64,000 bases of DNA from the NCBI RefSeq assembly GCF_022605165.1, contig NC_063069.1:868001-932000 (forward strand), written 5' to 3'. Below the pieces are notes generated by a model. That model ran no database searches. It saw only the letters and a program-made list of their open reading frames with translations, and was not told where the DNA came from. Position numbers and translations under genes: made by a program. Positions 43,969 through 54,062 of the stretch are shown one piece after another. Source of the stretch: Purpureocillium takamizusanense (Eukaryota; Ascomycota; Sordariomycetes; Hypocreales; Ophiocordycipitaceae). Position 1 is the stretch's first letter. The number at the start of each line of letters is the position of its first letter.

Positions 43969-44592
43969 ATGGTAGGGCCGCGCGAGCTGCCCACGGGCAA
44001 CGAGTCCGGCTACGCTGAACTCGTGGCCATCACCAACATGGAGGGGAAACTGAGGATCCAGCCTCCCTCACTACGGGATCACAGGCGAAATCGCACCATG
44101 GCTCCAGGCGCTCTTCTTGACCGGACTTTGTATATCGCTGAAAAAGTGGGCGGTGGTGCTGGTAGCGAAATCTTCCGCGGGTCGAGTCACGACGAGTGCA
44201 CGGCCTGGGCCCGGCTCGCGTTCAACATCAGCTTCCTCCGCGGACAGCCTTGCTTTCAAACCGGAGCAGCAGATCGCCTCTCGGTCACGCCCTGGCCGAG
44301 AGAACTCGGAACAGCGAAACAGACGGAACGCAAGGCGCGGGAGCTGCTGGAGAGGCTGAGTGGACAGGATATGCGGCTCTCAGAAGAAGTCGATCATTGG
44401 TCCGAGGTCATGGCTGATCTACCGCGCGACGGACGTGAGGAGCAGCTGACAATACTGGTGATGAGTGAGGTGGCCTACATGTCGGGGTCGTTTGGCATCA
44501 TGCTTGACGGCGCACCCAGGAGCATCATGGAGTGCGAGCAGCTCATCGATAGACTGGGGTTCATGCGGCGCGCAGGCGGACGGCGCCGCTGA
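43969..44592 (+). CDS. Hypothetical protein (orphan)
   Basis: Single exon, 207 residues. The start has a near-perfect context (GCCGCCATGG) and a TATA box upstream, which is the main support. No signal peptide, membrane segment or known motif is visible. The middle has an amphipathic charged helix region (about residues 115-165, with ERKARELLERL and LSEEVDHWSEVMADL). The C-terminus is Arg-rich (RRAGGRRR). I do not recognise the family. Confidence 0.55.
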   Translation: MVGPRELPTGNESGYAELVAITNMEGKLRIQPPSLRDHRRNRTMAPGALLDRTLYIAEKVGGGAGSEIFRGSSHDECTAWARLAFNISFLRGQPCFQTGAADRLSVTPWPRELGTAKQTERKARELLERLSGQDMRLSEEVDHWSEVMADLPRDGREEQLTILVMSEVAYMSGSFGIMLDGAPRSIMECEQLIDRLGFMRRAGGRRR

Positions 44593-45228
44593 CTGCATGT
44601 CGAAGGCGAGATGAACCTCATAGCGGGCCGGGAGACGGAAAGGCAGGTGCAGGTCGGCATCATTGTTCAGTCTGATTCAACAATCTAGCACGAATAAACT
44701 TCGGCAATGAATTCTTCCTCAAATCGTTCGAAGCTGACTTCAAAGTCAGTGGAACTGCCAGGCCTGATATACATGTACATGTAAACGAATCGCGCTGTCG
44801 GTGCAGCTCAATCTCTTGATTCAACGCTACTACTCTCCCCATCGCCTCTTCCCCCACCATCTGTAGATCAAGGACAAAAGAAAAAAGCCAGTCGCAGGCT
44901 TTTTGTAGGCAGGCGCGGGTATCTCCAAGCTCCTCATTCTCTTCGACACAAACAAAACTCCCCAAATTATGCAGTCCATCCAGACAAGAGAAAAGACAAA
45001 CAGAAGACGAAGAGTGACCGTTCCGCGGCCTATGCAATTTGAGCAAACGCCGGGGGGGGGGAGCAACGAATATGTATGCTCGATGCTATTGTGACAGGAA
45101 GGGGAAAAACAGGGCAGAATTAATAGGTAGGTAGGTAGAACGTCGCAGCGAGCGATATGCTCACAAAACGATTCGTCAAGTGAAATGTTGGTTATGGTGG
45201 CCGTAGCCAGCGAATGTAGTAGAGTGCC
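44593..45228. other. Convergent spacer
   Basis: Between the 3' ends of the orphan and the coiled-coil gene. A TAGG microsatellite is at 45124-45139 and a G tract at 45051-45061. Confidence 0.5.
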
Positions 45229-47663
45229 TCACTCTCGCAGGCCTTCTACCAGGGCGTCGCGATCGACCGTCTCAGCAGTCACCTTGGCCGGCGCGCCTTT
45301 GCGCTTGTGCGCGGCCCAGTACTGCTGAAACCCAGGGATCGCCCCAGCTTGGTTGATCCCCGGCGCGCGATTGACGTCTCGATCCCGCTCCCTTTCGGCG
45401 GTCTTGGGCGAGGGACTGGGTGCGCTGGGGCTCGAGGCACCCCAGGGTCGCCACCCACTCCACTTGCCAAACGGGCGAGACCGCGGCGTCGATGACGGGC
45501 CCGGCGACGCTGCTGGAGCCATAGGACTAGACACGGATCTCGGCGTTTGGAATCCGACAAAGTGGTCCCGGAGCGCGGCGTCACTGCGCTTCCCACTGGC
45601 CCGAGACAGCGTCGGTTGTGCTGTAACCCCCGTCACGACCACATCGGCCCCGCCAATGGGCCGGAGAGTCATCTGACTGGGCCGTGCCTTGAGCGTGTGA
45701 ATCTCGAGTCCCCCCGTTAGAGACAAGATGGACTCGTGTGACGGCACCCTGCGCAGCTGCGGTCGCGATATCGGGTGTTTAAAGAAGGAGTCAAGCTCAT
45801 CCACCGGCTCTTGCACAGCAGGCACGCTCTCGGTAGGTGGTGGCCGGTCGTCCAGGGGCGGCAGCTCCTCGACATCCTCATCTTCTTCTTGAATGACGTG
45901 ATCTCTGTACGAACGATGAGCCGCCGGGTTTCCACATGGTGTGTCTGGCACAGAGTCCACGAGCGACGTGGCCATGGACTGATAGCTTCGAGACGATGAC
46001 GCAGATGCTCGCTTGCTATGCGAAGCCCTCCAGGTGGGTGACATGGGGTCGAAGCTGGTCGTGGGTGATTGAACAGCGTCAGAGTCGCCAAAGGTCGTGT
46101 CGAACACGGCATGACGATGGCCCGAGGGCGGTGAGCTGGGGGCAGATGAGGAGAATTCAGAAGGCGGGTTCGAGCGGCCGGCCCAGGAGTTGCGAGCCTT
46201 GGGCATGGTCGGCGTCATGTCGTCTTGATCTGCGTGCGACAAGAGCGCGGGCGCAGTAGGGGATGGCGTAAGACCACCCCATTTACCAGGACGTTTGGGA
46301 GAGGAGGGCGCCGAAAACACCGGCGGTGTGGACGTGCCGGACAAGAGGGCCTGCCGCCGCTTCTTGGGCTTCTTGGCCTCTGACTTGGGGGTAACGTGGT
46401 AGTGGTGATGGATATGCAGCTCCTGTGCCAGTCGCTTCTTGGCGTCGCTGGGCTCCAGCTCGGCCTTGAGTGTTGACGCAGAGCTGGAGTCTTGTGCCTG
46501 GTCGTGCTCAATAGGTTGGTGGAACATGAGCTGTTCTCGCAGAGACTGGATCTCATCGTTGGAATTGAGGAGCATTTCCCTAAGCTCCGCGATACCAACC
46601 TGGAGATTCGCGTTGTCCTCGAGCAGGTCGCGCACAAAATGGCCCACAATCTTGTTGCTGCTCTTGTGTTCCTGAAGCTGCTTGCTGGCGGCGGCACCCT
46701 TTAGTCGGCCGGCGGCCATGTCGAGTTGCTTGTCGATTTCGCGCTGACGCTCCATGCGCTCGACCACCTCGGTGTGCCGCTCACGCTCCTGGCGTGCCTC
46801 CTTCTCCATGCGCTCCAGCTGGTCCTGCATGTCGGTGAGCCCGCGCTGGGCTTCCTTGAAGCGTTGCGCGTGGGAGCGTGCATCTTCACGGCTCGACCTT
46901 AGCTCCTCGTGGAGTTTGTTTTGCTCGTCCTCGAGGACGGCTATGTGACGCTCGGCGTCGGCGGCGCGCACGGCAGCAGCCTCCAGGCGACGCACGCTCT
47001 GTTGTGATGAGAGGAGGCTAGCCTCGAGGCTTTTTATTCTCGTGTCGGAGTCGGAGACAGTGTTGTTGAGGGCCTCGAGCTGGTCGAGGAGATTGCGGTT
47101 CTCTTCAATCTTGGCCGCGTTGATGGATTCTAGGTCCAGCTTAGCCAGCTCGAGCTCTTGGATTCGCGTGGTCAGCTCGATGCGGTCTCGCTCGGCATCG
47201 GCCATGTAGGCCTCATGCCTAACCAACAACGCCTGCAACGAGAACGTCAGCGACTGCATGATGGCGTCGACGGCGGCGGCCAGGCGCTATGACCCGAGCA
47301 AAGACGAAACAAAGACCCAACTAGCGGGAGAACATTCTGTAGTGATGCAAAAAACACGAACAAATCGGCTGGCACGCAGAGACATGAGACGGTGGGGATC
47401 GCGGCAGCGAGGCGGGTGCTGGAATGCACCGGGCCGGGGCGAGGCGAGCGCGCGCTCGGGCTTGAAGGACGTACCTGGCCGAGCTGGGCGGCGGTGTGCA
47501 CATCTTTTTCGACCGACTCGAGGATAGAACAATTTCGCTTGAGGAGGATGCAGTCGGGGCGGCCGCAGCAGCAGTGCAGGGACGACGAGGATGCGGGTTC
47601 GCGGCGGGCGCGTACGGAGCTTGAGCGCGCGATAGGGTCGAGCGTCCGCGACGTAAAGGACAT
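45229..47663 (-). CDS. Fungal coiled-coil protein, unknown function
   Basis: Two exons, 47663-47475 and 47232-45229, give 730 residues. Exon 1 carries a Cys cluster (LHCCCGRPDCILLKRNC) near residues 29-45. Exon 2 opens with long heptad-rich coiled coil (about residues 64-310; e.g. IQELELAKLDLESINAAKIE). The second half is Ser/Pro-rich and basic, likely disordered, with several SP/TP sites (e.g. SSPKRPGKWGGLTPSPT and FQTPRSVSSPM) suited to cyclin-dependent or MAP kinase control, and a HIHHHYHVTPKS segment. It resembles a class of uncharacterised filamentous-fungal proteins possibly linked to cytoskeleton or nuclear organisation; no function is claimed. Intron 1 is 242 bp, long for this window. 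Confidence 0.78.
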
Positions 47664-49746
47664 GGCGGCTATGCCTGGCGCAGCAGCGTGCGAGCTGCGC
47701 CGGCGACGGGTTTCAAGGGTGATGGCGAGGACGCAGTCGCGACGGCAGATGTCATCGTCCAGATCCTCGGGTCGTGGGCTGACGGAGACGAGGTGGGAGT
47801 TGGGAAGGGAGGGTTGTATCGCGAGCGGGAGCGCCCAGGTGACGGAGGTTTACGGAGGTTTGGCGAAACGGACCCGACTTGTGTGAATGGCGGCGCGCGA
47901 CGTCGGGTGCGGCGCTATGGCATGTCGCTGAGGAATGAGGTCTGGCAGCGGCGGGCGCGAAAGGAGAGGACGACGCGACGCAGAGAAGGACTGGCCAGCG
48001 GCTGCAGGGACGGATGGGAGATGGTGGAGGGATGGGTCTGTCAATCAGGACGTGAAGTGGGGATGGGCGGGTAGAGATGCGAGACCAGGGCCCGATGCGG
48101 TGAGGGGCGGGGGGGGAGGGGGGGGCGCGGGCGGTGGCTGCTGGTTGCAGCCGGTGGTGGCTGGTGGCTGGTGCGTGAATGGCACCCCGGCACCAGCCAG
48201 CCTCTGGCGGCCCTGAGATGTACCTAGGTCAGGGTAGTGCCCGCGCTTGCGCTAGAGCACCAGCAACGCTTGCTAAAGATGTTCATAGTCGCCCAGAGTA
48301 TGTCCAGACGCTGGCAGGATGGCAAGATGGTCGGTCACCAGTGACACTCCCGCGGCGAGCAGCGGGCCTCTGTCGCTCGTTGGCCAGCGGCTTGCAGCGT
48401 GCTCCGGCCCGTGCTCCACCGGAGAGGAGCCGGGCAGTGATCGCTCAGGCACCGGGCAGATCCCGTAGGCTGCCCGTACCTCGGCAGCCTTTCAAGGTTG
48501 GCTGTAAAGCAGTCCTGCCGCCGTCAGAACTCGATGGCGTTGGCGTCGTCGATGGCTCGAACCCCTCGTATACGAACGAGGGCAGAACCCAGAGGGATGT
48601 CCATGCGCACGGCTTAATGGACCACCATGTGTAGGTATTTATCTCCGAGCCGCGCAGATAACCCAATGACGGTGAGACTTGGGCCGATTTTGGGCATCCT
48701 CCGTCATCTGGAGCCATTGGCCCTCGGCGTCGCAAAGCGCTCAGCACCAAAAGCATTGGAGGGTGTTCTCTCTGCGGGCGTCGCGCCGCCGCCGCCGGTT
48801 CGTCGAGACCTTGTTGCATCGGCGACGCGCGCGCCACCGGGCCGGGATCCAGGCTGCCGTTGCCTGTCGTGTCATGTCTCACAACAGATAGGCGGCGGGG
48901 AAGCTGGTCACGGAGCCAGGTTTGTGGGCAGGCGGTGGTTGTGTCACCGCTGGGACGGGCATGTCGACAAGCGAGGACAGGCAGCTAACAGGAAGAACGA
49001 AGAAAACACAGCTCGCCGAGGCCATCCCTATTGGAAGCAGTTCATCAGACTCGTCTTGTTCATTGATACACGACGTGGTGCTGGGCAGTCACGGCTGCAA
49101 AGTCGTCCTCGAGTCCCGGGTAGCCGACTGGTTGAATTGGTGAAAATGATGGCTAGAAAACGGGCATCCCGCACGCCCTGTCGCACCAGCTGGTGGCGGA
49201 CAGAACCAGCATCCTCTAGCGCATCGCGTCAGCGTCCACAGCAGCCCGACCCCCTGCCACTGCACAACAGCTGGCCGGGGATGCAATGGGAGCCCCTCCA
49301 TCCCACCCCAGTCATGTCGTCATGGGCACCTCCCCAGCGATCGAGCTCCCACTGTAGCTCCGGCCACTCAGCGTCGCCGGATTGTCATCCCCCAGCTGCC
49401 CCCATCACCAGCTTTCTATCACTGCCATCACCAACGCGTCATGCAGTCTACCCTTCAGATCCCACTAGATAATCCTTTGGTATCTGCCCTTCCTCCGTGC
49501 GCCGTTGTGTCGCTTTGTTTGCTTGCCTGTCCCTCGTCAATGCTGCCATTCCTCCCTCCGTCATAGGTCCAACCGGCAGCTCAATCGCCCCATTTGCGCG
49601 CCGCATCATCTTCAACCGACAGTGCCTGGCGGTTTCAAACCATACTGCAGGCTTTGACTTGTGCCGTCCATCACCAACCAACCGACCCCTCTTCCCCCTC
49701 CCATCTGCCACCCTTCCCCTCCGCAACTGCCGGTTGGCGATTACAT
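47664..49746. other. Divergent intergenic region, 2.1 kb
   Basis: Promoters of the coiled-coil gene and the Rieske/AIF gene. G tracts near 48109-48124. Open frames here have no family features. Confidence 0.5.
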
Positions 49747-51541
49747 ATGCCCCCTCCTCGGTCCTCCCATCTCCTCCGCACTCTGCGTTTCTCACCTCCC
49801 CATCAGTCAACACGCCAATTTTCCTTGCACGCGCGAGCCATGGCCAAGGAGTACAAGCTCAAGGACATCTCGTCCATCTCCCTCTCCCCCGGCGCGAAGC
49901 GCGAGGTCGAAGTCGAGGGCATACAGGACGGCAAGGTCCTGCTCGTCAACACCGCCGGCAAGGTCCAGGCCGTCGGCGCCAAGTGCACGCATTACGGGGC
50001 GCCGCTCGCAAAGGGCGTCTTGACTAAAGAGGGTCGCTTGACATGCCCGTGGCATGGAGGTGAGACTGTCCGCTGGCCCCGTCTCGGCGCGCGTTCCCGA
50101 CGCTGACCCCAAGTCGACAGCTTGCTTCAACGCCAGAACTGGCGACATTGAGAACGCGCCCGGCCTCGACTCGCTCCCCGTATTTTCGGTTTCCGAGCGC
50201 GATGGCGCCGTATACGTCACAGGCGAAGAGTCCGCCATCAAAGGCTCCCGCAGGCGCCCCAACTTTACCTGCAGCGCCTCCTCCGTGAGCACAGACCAGG
50301 GCAAGGTCGTGGTCGTGGGTGGCGGCTCAGGCGCCCTAGGTGCCGTCGAAGGCCTCCGCGAAGCCGGCTACAAGGGCGCCATCACCGTCATTTCCAACGA
50401 GGGCTATCTCCCCATCGACCGCCCGAAGCTCAGCAAGGCTCTCATGACGGACACGGCTAAGCTGGCCTGGCGTGACAAGGCCTGGTTCGAGAGCGGGAGC
50501 GTCGATTGGGTCGACGACGAGGCCACCAGCGTTGACTTTTCTGAGCGCAAAGTCTCGACAAAGGCGGGCAGCAACATCTCCTACACCAAGCTCATCCTGG
50601 CCACAGGTGGATCGCCGCGGTCACTCCCGCTGCAAGGGTTCAAGGTCTTGGAGAACATCTTTGTCCTCCGCAATGCCCACCACGCCAAGGCCATTGTCGA
50701 CGCCATCGGCGAAAAGGACAAGAAGATTGTCGTCATCGGATCGTCCTTTATCGGCATGGAGGTGGCTGTGGCAACGTGCGCCGACAACACGGTCACGGTC
50801 GTTGACATGGCCAAGACGCCGCTGGAGCGCGTTCTCGGCGAGAAAGTCGGCGCGGGCATCCAGAAGCTCGTCGAGGGCAAGGGCGTCAAGTTTTACAACG
50901 GCGCAGGCATCGACAAGGCGGAGCCGTTGGGGTCCGACCCCTCCAAGGTGGGCGCCGTGTGTCTCAAGGACGGCACCCGGCTCGAGGCCGACCTGGTCAT
51001 CCTGGGCGTCGGTGTGGCTCCCGCGACCGAGTTCCTGCGGGACAACAAGGTGCTGCGCCTGGAGCAGGACGGCTCCGTGGCGACGGACGAGAACTTCCAG
51101 GTGACGGGCCTCAAGGACGTATACGCCATCGGCGACATCGCAACGTACCCGTACCACGGCCCCGGAGGCGACGGCAAGTCGGTGCGAATCGAGCACTGGA
51201 ACGTGGCGCAGAACGCGGGGCGGGTGGCCGCGGCGCACATTGCCAACCCTTCTGCACCCAGCGTGTCCTTCATCCCCATCTTCTGGTCCGCGTTGGGGGC
51301 GCAGATGCGGTACTGCGGCAACGTGAACAACGGCTGGGACGACTTGGTGCTGCGCGGCGACCCGGCCGAGGCCAAGTTCGTCGCCTACTACACCAAGGGC
51401 GACGCGGTGGTGGCCATGGCGAGCATGGGCATGGACCCAGCCATGGCGCAGAGCGCGGAGCTAATGAAGCTGGGCAAGATGCCAAGCAAGAGCCAGCTGC
51501 AGGGCGGGTTGGACGTGATGGATGTCGGCGTGCCGGCGTGA
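49747..51541 (+). CDS. Rieske-domain FAD/NAD(P)H oxidoreductase (AIF/AIFM3-like)
   Basis: Two exons, 49747-50059 and 50121-51541, give 577 residues. Residues 1-31 are basic and hydroxylated (LRTLRFSPPHQSTRQF), a plausible mitochondrial presequence; an excellent second start (49840, GCCATGG) would give a cytosolic form. A Rieske [2Fe-2S] domain follows, with ligands in KCTHYG (Cys80, His82) and CPWHGACF (Cys100, His103), the second joined across the intron. Then come FAD and NAD(P) Rossmann motifs VVVVGGGSGALGAVEG and VVIGSSFIGMEVA, and the FAD-closing DVYAIGDIATYP. The layout matches AIFM3-like/AifA proteins and Rieske-linked ferredoxin reductases. Electrons would pass from NAD(P)H through FAD to the cluster; the acceptor is unknown. 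In fungi such proteins are linked to oxidative stress or cell death. Confidence 0.88.
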
Positions 51542-51913
51542 GCAATTGGACAGCATAGGCGACGAGAGGCAGTGGCAATAGGCGCCGGCGTTGGTCAAGT
51601 ACCTAGGTAGGTATATATACGGTCATGTATTTAATCACGCAAACTAGCACATGTGATGGCCGACGTCTCTCCAATGCTGGTTGATGCCAAGTCAACGGGC
51701 AGAACAGACGGCTGATGTGCTCCCTGCCCGGTAGCTTACAGGATGATGGACATTGACTCCTTGTCTCATTAATCTATAGCTCAAATATATGTACACAGCC
51801 GAATGGTAGGTGGCTTTAACAGTTCTTGAAAACTTCCCGACTGAACATTATTATTATCTTGTCTTGTTTGTCTTCGCGATGAAGTCTTTGCGTTCGTGTT
51901 CGGCCGTGCCTCT
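51542..51913. other. Convergent spacer
   Basis: 372 bp between convergent 3' ends; nothing supported. Confidence 0.5.
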
Positions 51914-52676
51914 TCACTGAGTGTGAGGAGCACCACCCCGCGCCGCCATGATGGAGCCAGTCACGCCGTTGAGCGCGGCCGTCATGCCGTTGAGGGCCTG
52001 GGTGAGGGCCTGCACGTCGGGGAAGCCACCGCCAGCAGACGACGAGGTCGGCGGAGGCGGCACGGCGGCGGCGTTGCCCTGAACGGGGGTGGAGTTGCTG
52101 GCGGTGACGGGGACGTTGTTGGTGGTGGTGGAGGTGACGGGCACGTTGTTGGTGTTGACGGGGATGATGCCGTTGTTGACGGAGTTCGGCTTGCCGCCCT
52201 GCTGGCCGCCCCCTCCGGCGGAGGCCGAGTTGCCGTTGAGGAAGGAGTTGTCCTTGGTCTGCAGACCGAGGACGTTGACGGGGACGGTGACGGTGTTGCC
52301 GTTGGCGTTGATGGGGGGGATGGGAGGGAGGAGGCCGCCTAGGGGGTTGCCGGCTGGTGGTGCTCCCTGCGGCGTGCCCTGGGGAACGCTGCCCTGGGGA
52401 ACATAACCCGCAGGAGCATTACTCTGGGGAGCATTGCCCTGGGGAACATAACCCTGAGGGACATAGCCCGCGGGAGCATTGCCCTGAGGAGCATTGCCCT
52501 GGGGAGCGCCCTGCTGTGATAAATGCTGTTAGCAGACCGCTGTTTTGACGGGCGAAATACCGTCTCGCGTTGGTCACAGTAATGAACGGTGGTGGCAGCA
52601 GGTCACTTACATCGGGGCTGGGAACGGGCGCGGCGAGCGCAGCGGCAACGAGCGAGGCAAGGACGGCGAACTTCAT
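51914..52676 (-). CDS. Secreted Pro/Gln/Gly pentapeptide-repeat protein
   Basis: Two exons, 52676-52611 and 52513-51914, give 221 residues; the intron is 97 bp. Exon 1 is the signal peptide (KFAVLASLVAAALAAPVP). Exon 2 starts with about ten 5-residue units such as APQGN, APAGY, VPQGY and VPQGS. A PPIPPINANGNTVTVPVNVL segment follows, then an Asn/Thr/Val-rich part with VNTNNVPVTS and NNVPVTASNS echoes. A final amphipathic helix (FPDVQALTQALNGMTAALNG) precedes the end. There is no Cys. The pentads recall elastomeric or hydrophobin-like wall proteins by composition only; I recognise no family. An ATG 15 bp upstream (52691) is an alternative start. Confidence 0.75.
52345..52513 (-). repeat. 15-bp coding repeats (pentapeptide array)
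   Basis: Degenerate 15-bp units encoding PQG-type pentads at the start of exon 2. Confidence 0.75.
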
Positions 52677-54062
52677 GATGGGTATATTCAAATAGTCGGA
52701 TTCAAACGAATGTGTGGTGCGGCGACGGAGACGACGCGACGATCAAAGGAGCGGCGGGAACTGTGGAAGCACTTGGGATATCGTGACTGTCAACCAACGA
52801 TGGCGGACATCTGGAGATGCTTTTATACTACTACTATAGCCAAGCACGCAAGCGGCCCGTGACAGGAACCCATCCGCAGATGCGACGACACTATCGGCTG
52901 ACGGCGGAACATGAACTCAGAGGCGGCTGCGGACAAAACCTGATCATTCATAGATATCGACTTACTAACTTGGCTAGCATGTGCCAGGTCAAGCCTAGTT
53001 ACGTTAGCATTCTCAGGTGCGCACGTATGCACCGCTTACCTGACGGACGGTCAAGGCACGATGGCAAGGTCCGAGGGTTCATGGCATCATTCATTTGGAC
53101 AATGGTTCCCCTTGCTTCTCGCAAACGGGCACCGTTGGCTGCGGCGGCCGCACGGACGCTGGTCGGATATGTTCGTTGGTATGTCCGGTATGTGTGTGTG
53201 TGTGCGTGGTTTGAGCTGAGGGCGGCGGCTGTGGCGAGCACGGACAGACAGGAAAATACTACTCGGCAGGGGGGTCCTGTCTACAAGTGAACGGTCTGGC
53301 GGTCAGTGTCATCTGGTTCAGCCCTGTGTGCCCTCACGATAGCTTCCACATGCGAAAAAGTTGGGTAGTACTTTCGACCGGTTGGGGGGGGGGGGAATGG
53401 GGACGATTACTTATTAAGCGGGCTGCGCATATCATTTTAATGTCACGTCATGATCTGCCATCTTATCGGAATGAAAGGAGGCGCGAGGGCGGTCCCATCG
53501 GCAATCACACGGCAATGGTGAAGGAGGGGTTGAGTTCATGCGTGGTTGTTTGTTTCAGGTTCATTGGGGCCCATCCAGTCAGAGGTCCCGGTGGCCAGGC
53601 CCGACTGCCGAATCAGGCAATTACGGCCATGGGGGGGGGACCCTGATGGGAAAAAAAGAGATGGATGGAGGATGGACGACGGCCGCGTGGTGAGCTGGGG
53701 TCTGCCCGGCGCTCCGGTCCTCGGTTATGTCGATCGATAATCTACGGCATCGGCTTTTGCGTCTACGTATATCTGTAAGGGCCGCCGCATTACCGAGGGC
53801 CCCGTGCACCCTCTTCTTCAGCTTCGAATATTTTGTATGAACCTGATGGCTGCAGATGCTGGTTGCGTGCACGGGTTCGTACGGAGTGTGTAACATGACG
53901 CCGACATGCACGCAACACGACATATCCATGACGGCCATCATCACCTTTACAAGAATGCCATTCACGCCACCTCGTGACATATTCAATAGTCAAGCACCCC
54001 TTCCCCTTTTGCACCAGTGATGCCCTCGCCGCCACCGTATCCTTGTCCGGATCACCCGGCCG
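52677..54062. other. Intergenic, 1.4 kb
   Basis: Promoter of the pentapeptide-repeat gene (TATA at 52821-52827, minus) and 3' flank of the mutanase gene. No coding region is supported. Confidence 0.5.
52821..52827 (-). promoter_or_regulatory. TATA box of pentapeptide-repeat gene
   Basis: TATAAAA on the minus strand about 145 bp before the ATG at 52676. Confidence 0.4.

Noticed and set aside
48525..48640. A tRNA-like B box (GGTTCGAGCC) on the minus strand
   Set aside because: The flanking bases do not form a five-pair T stem or a matching acceptor stem and A box.
47664..49746. Several long GC-rich open frames between the coiled-coil and Rieske genes
   Set aside because: They arise from stop-poor GC-rich promoter sequence, have biased composition (Arg/Pro/Ala) and no family blocks.
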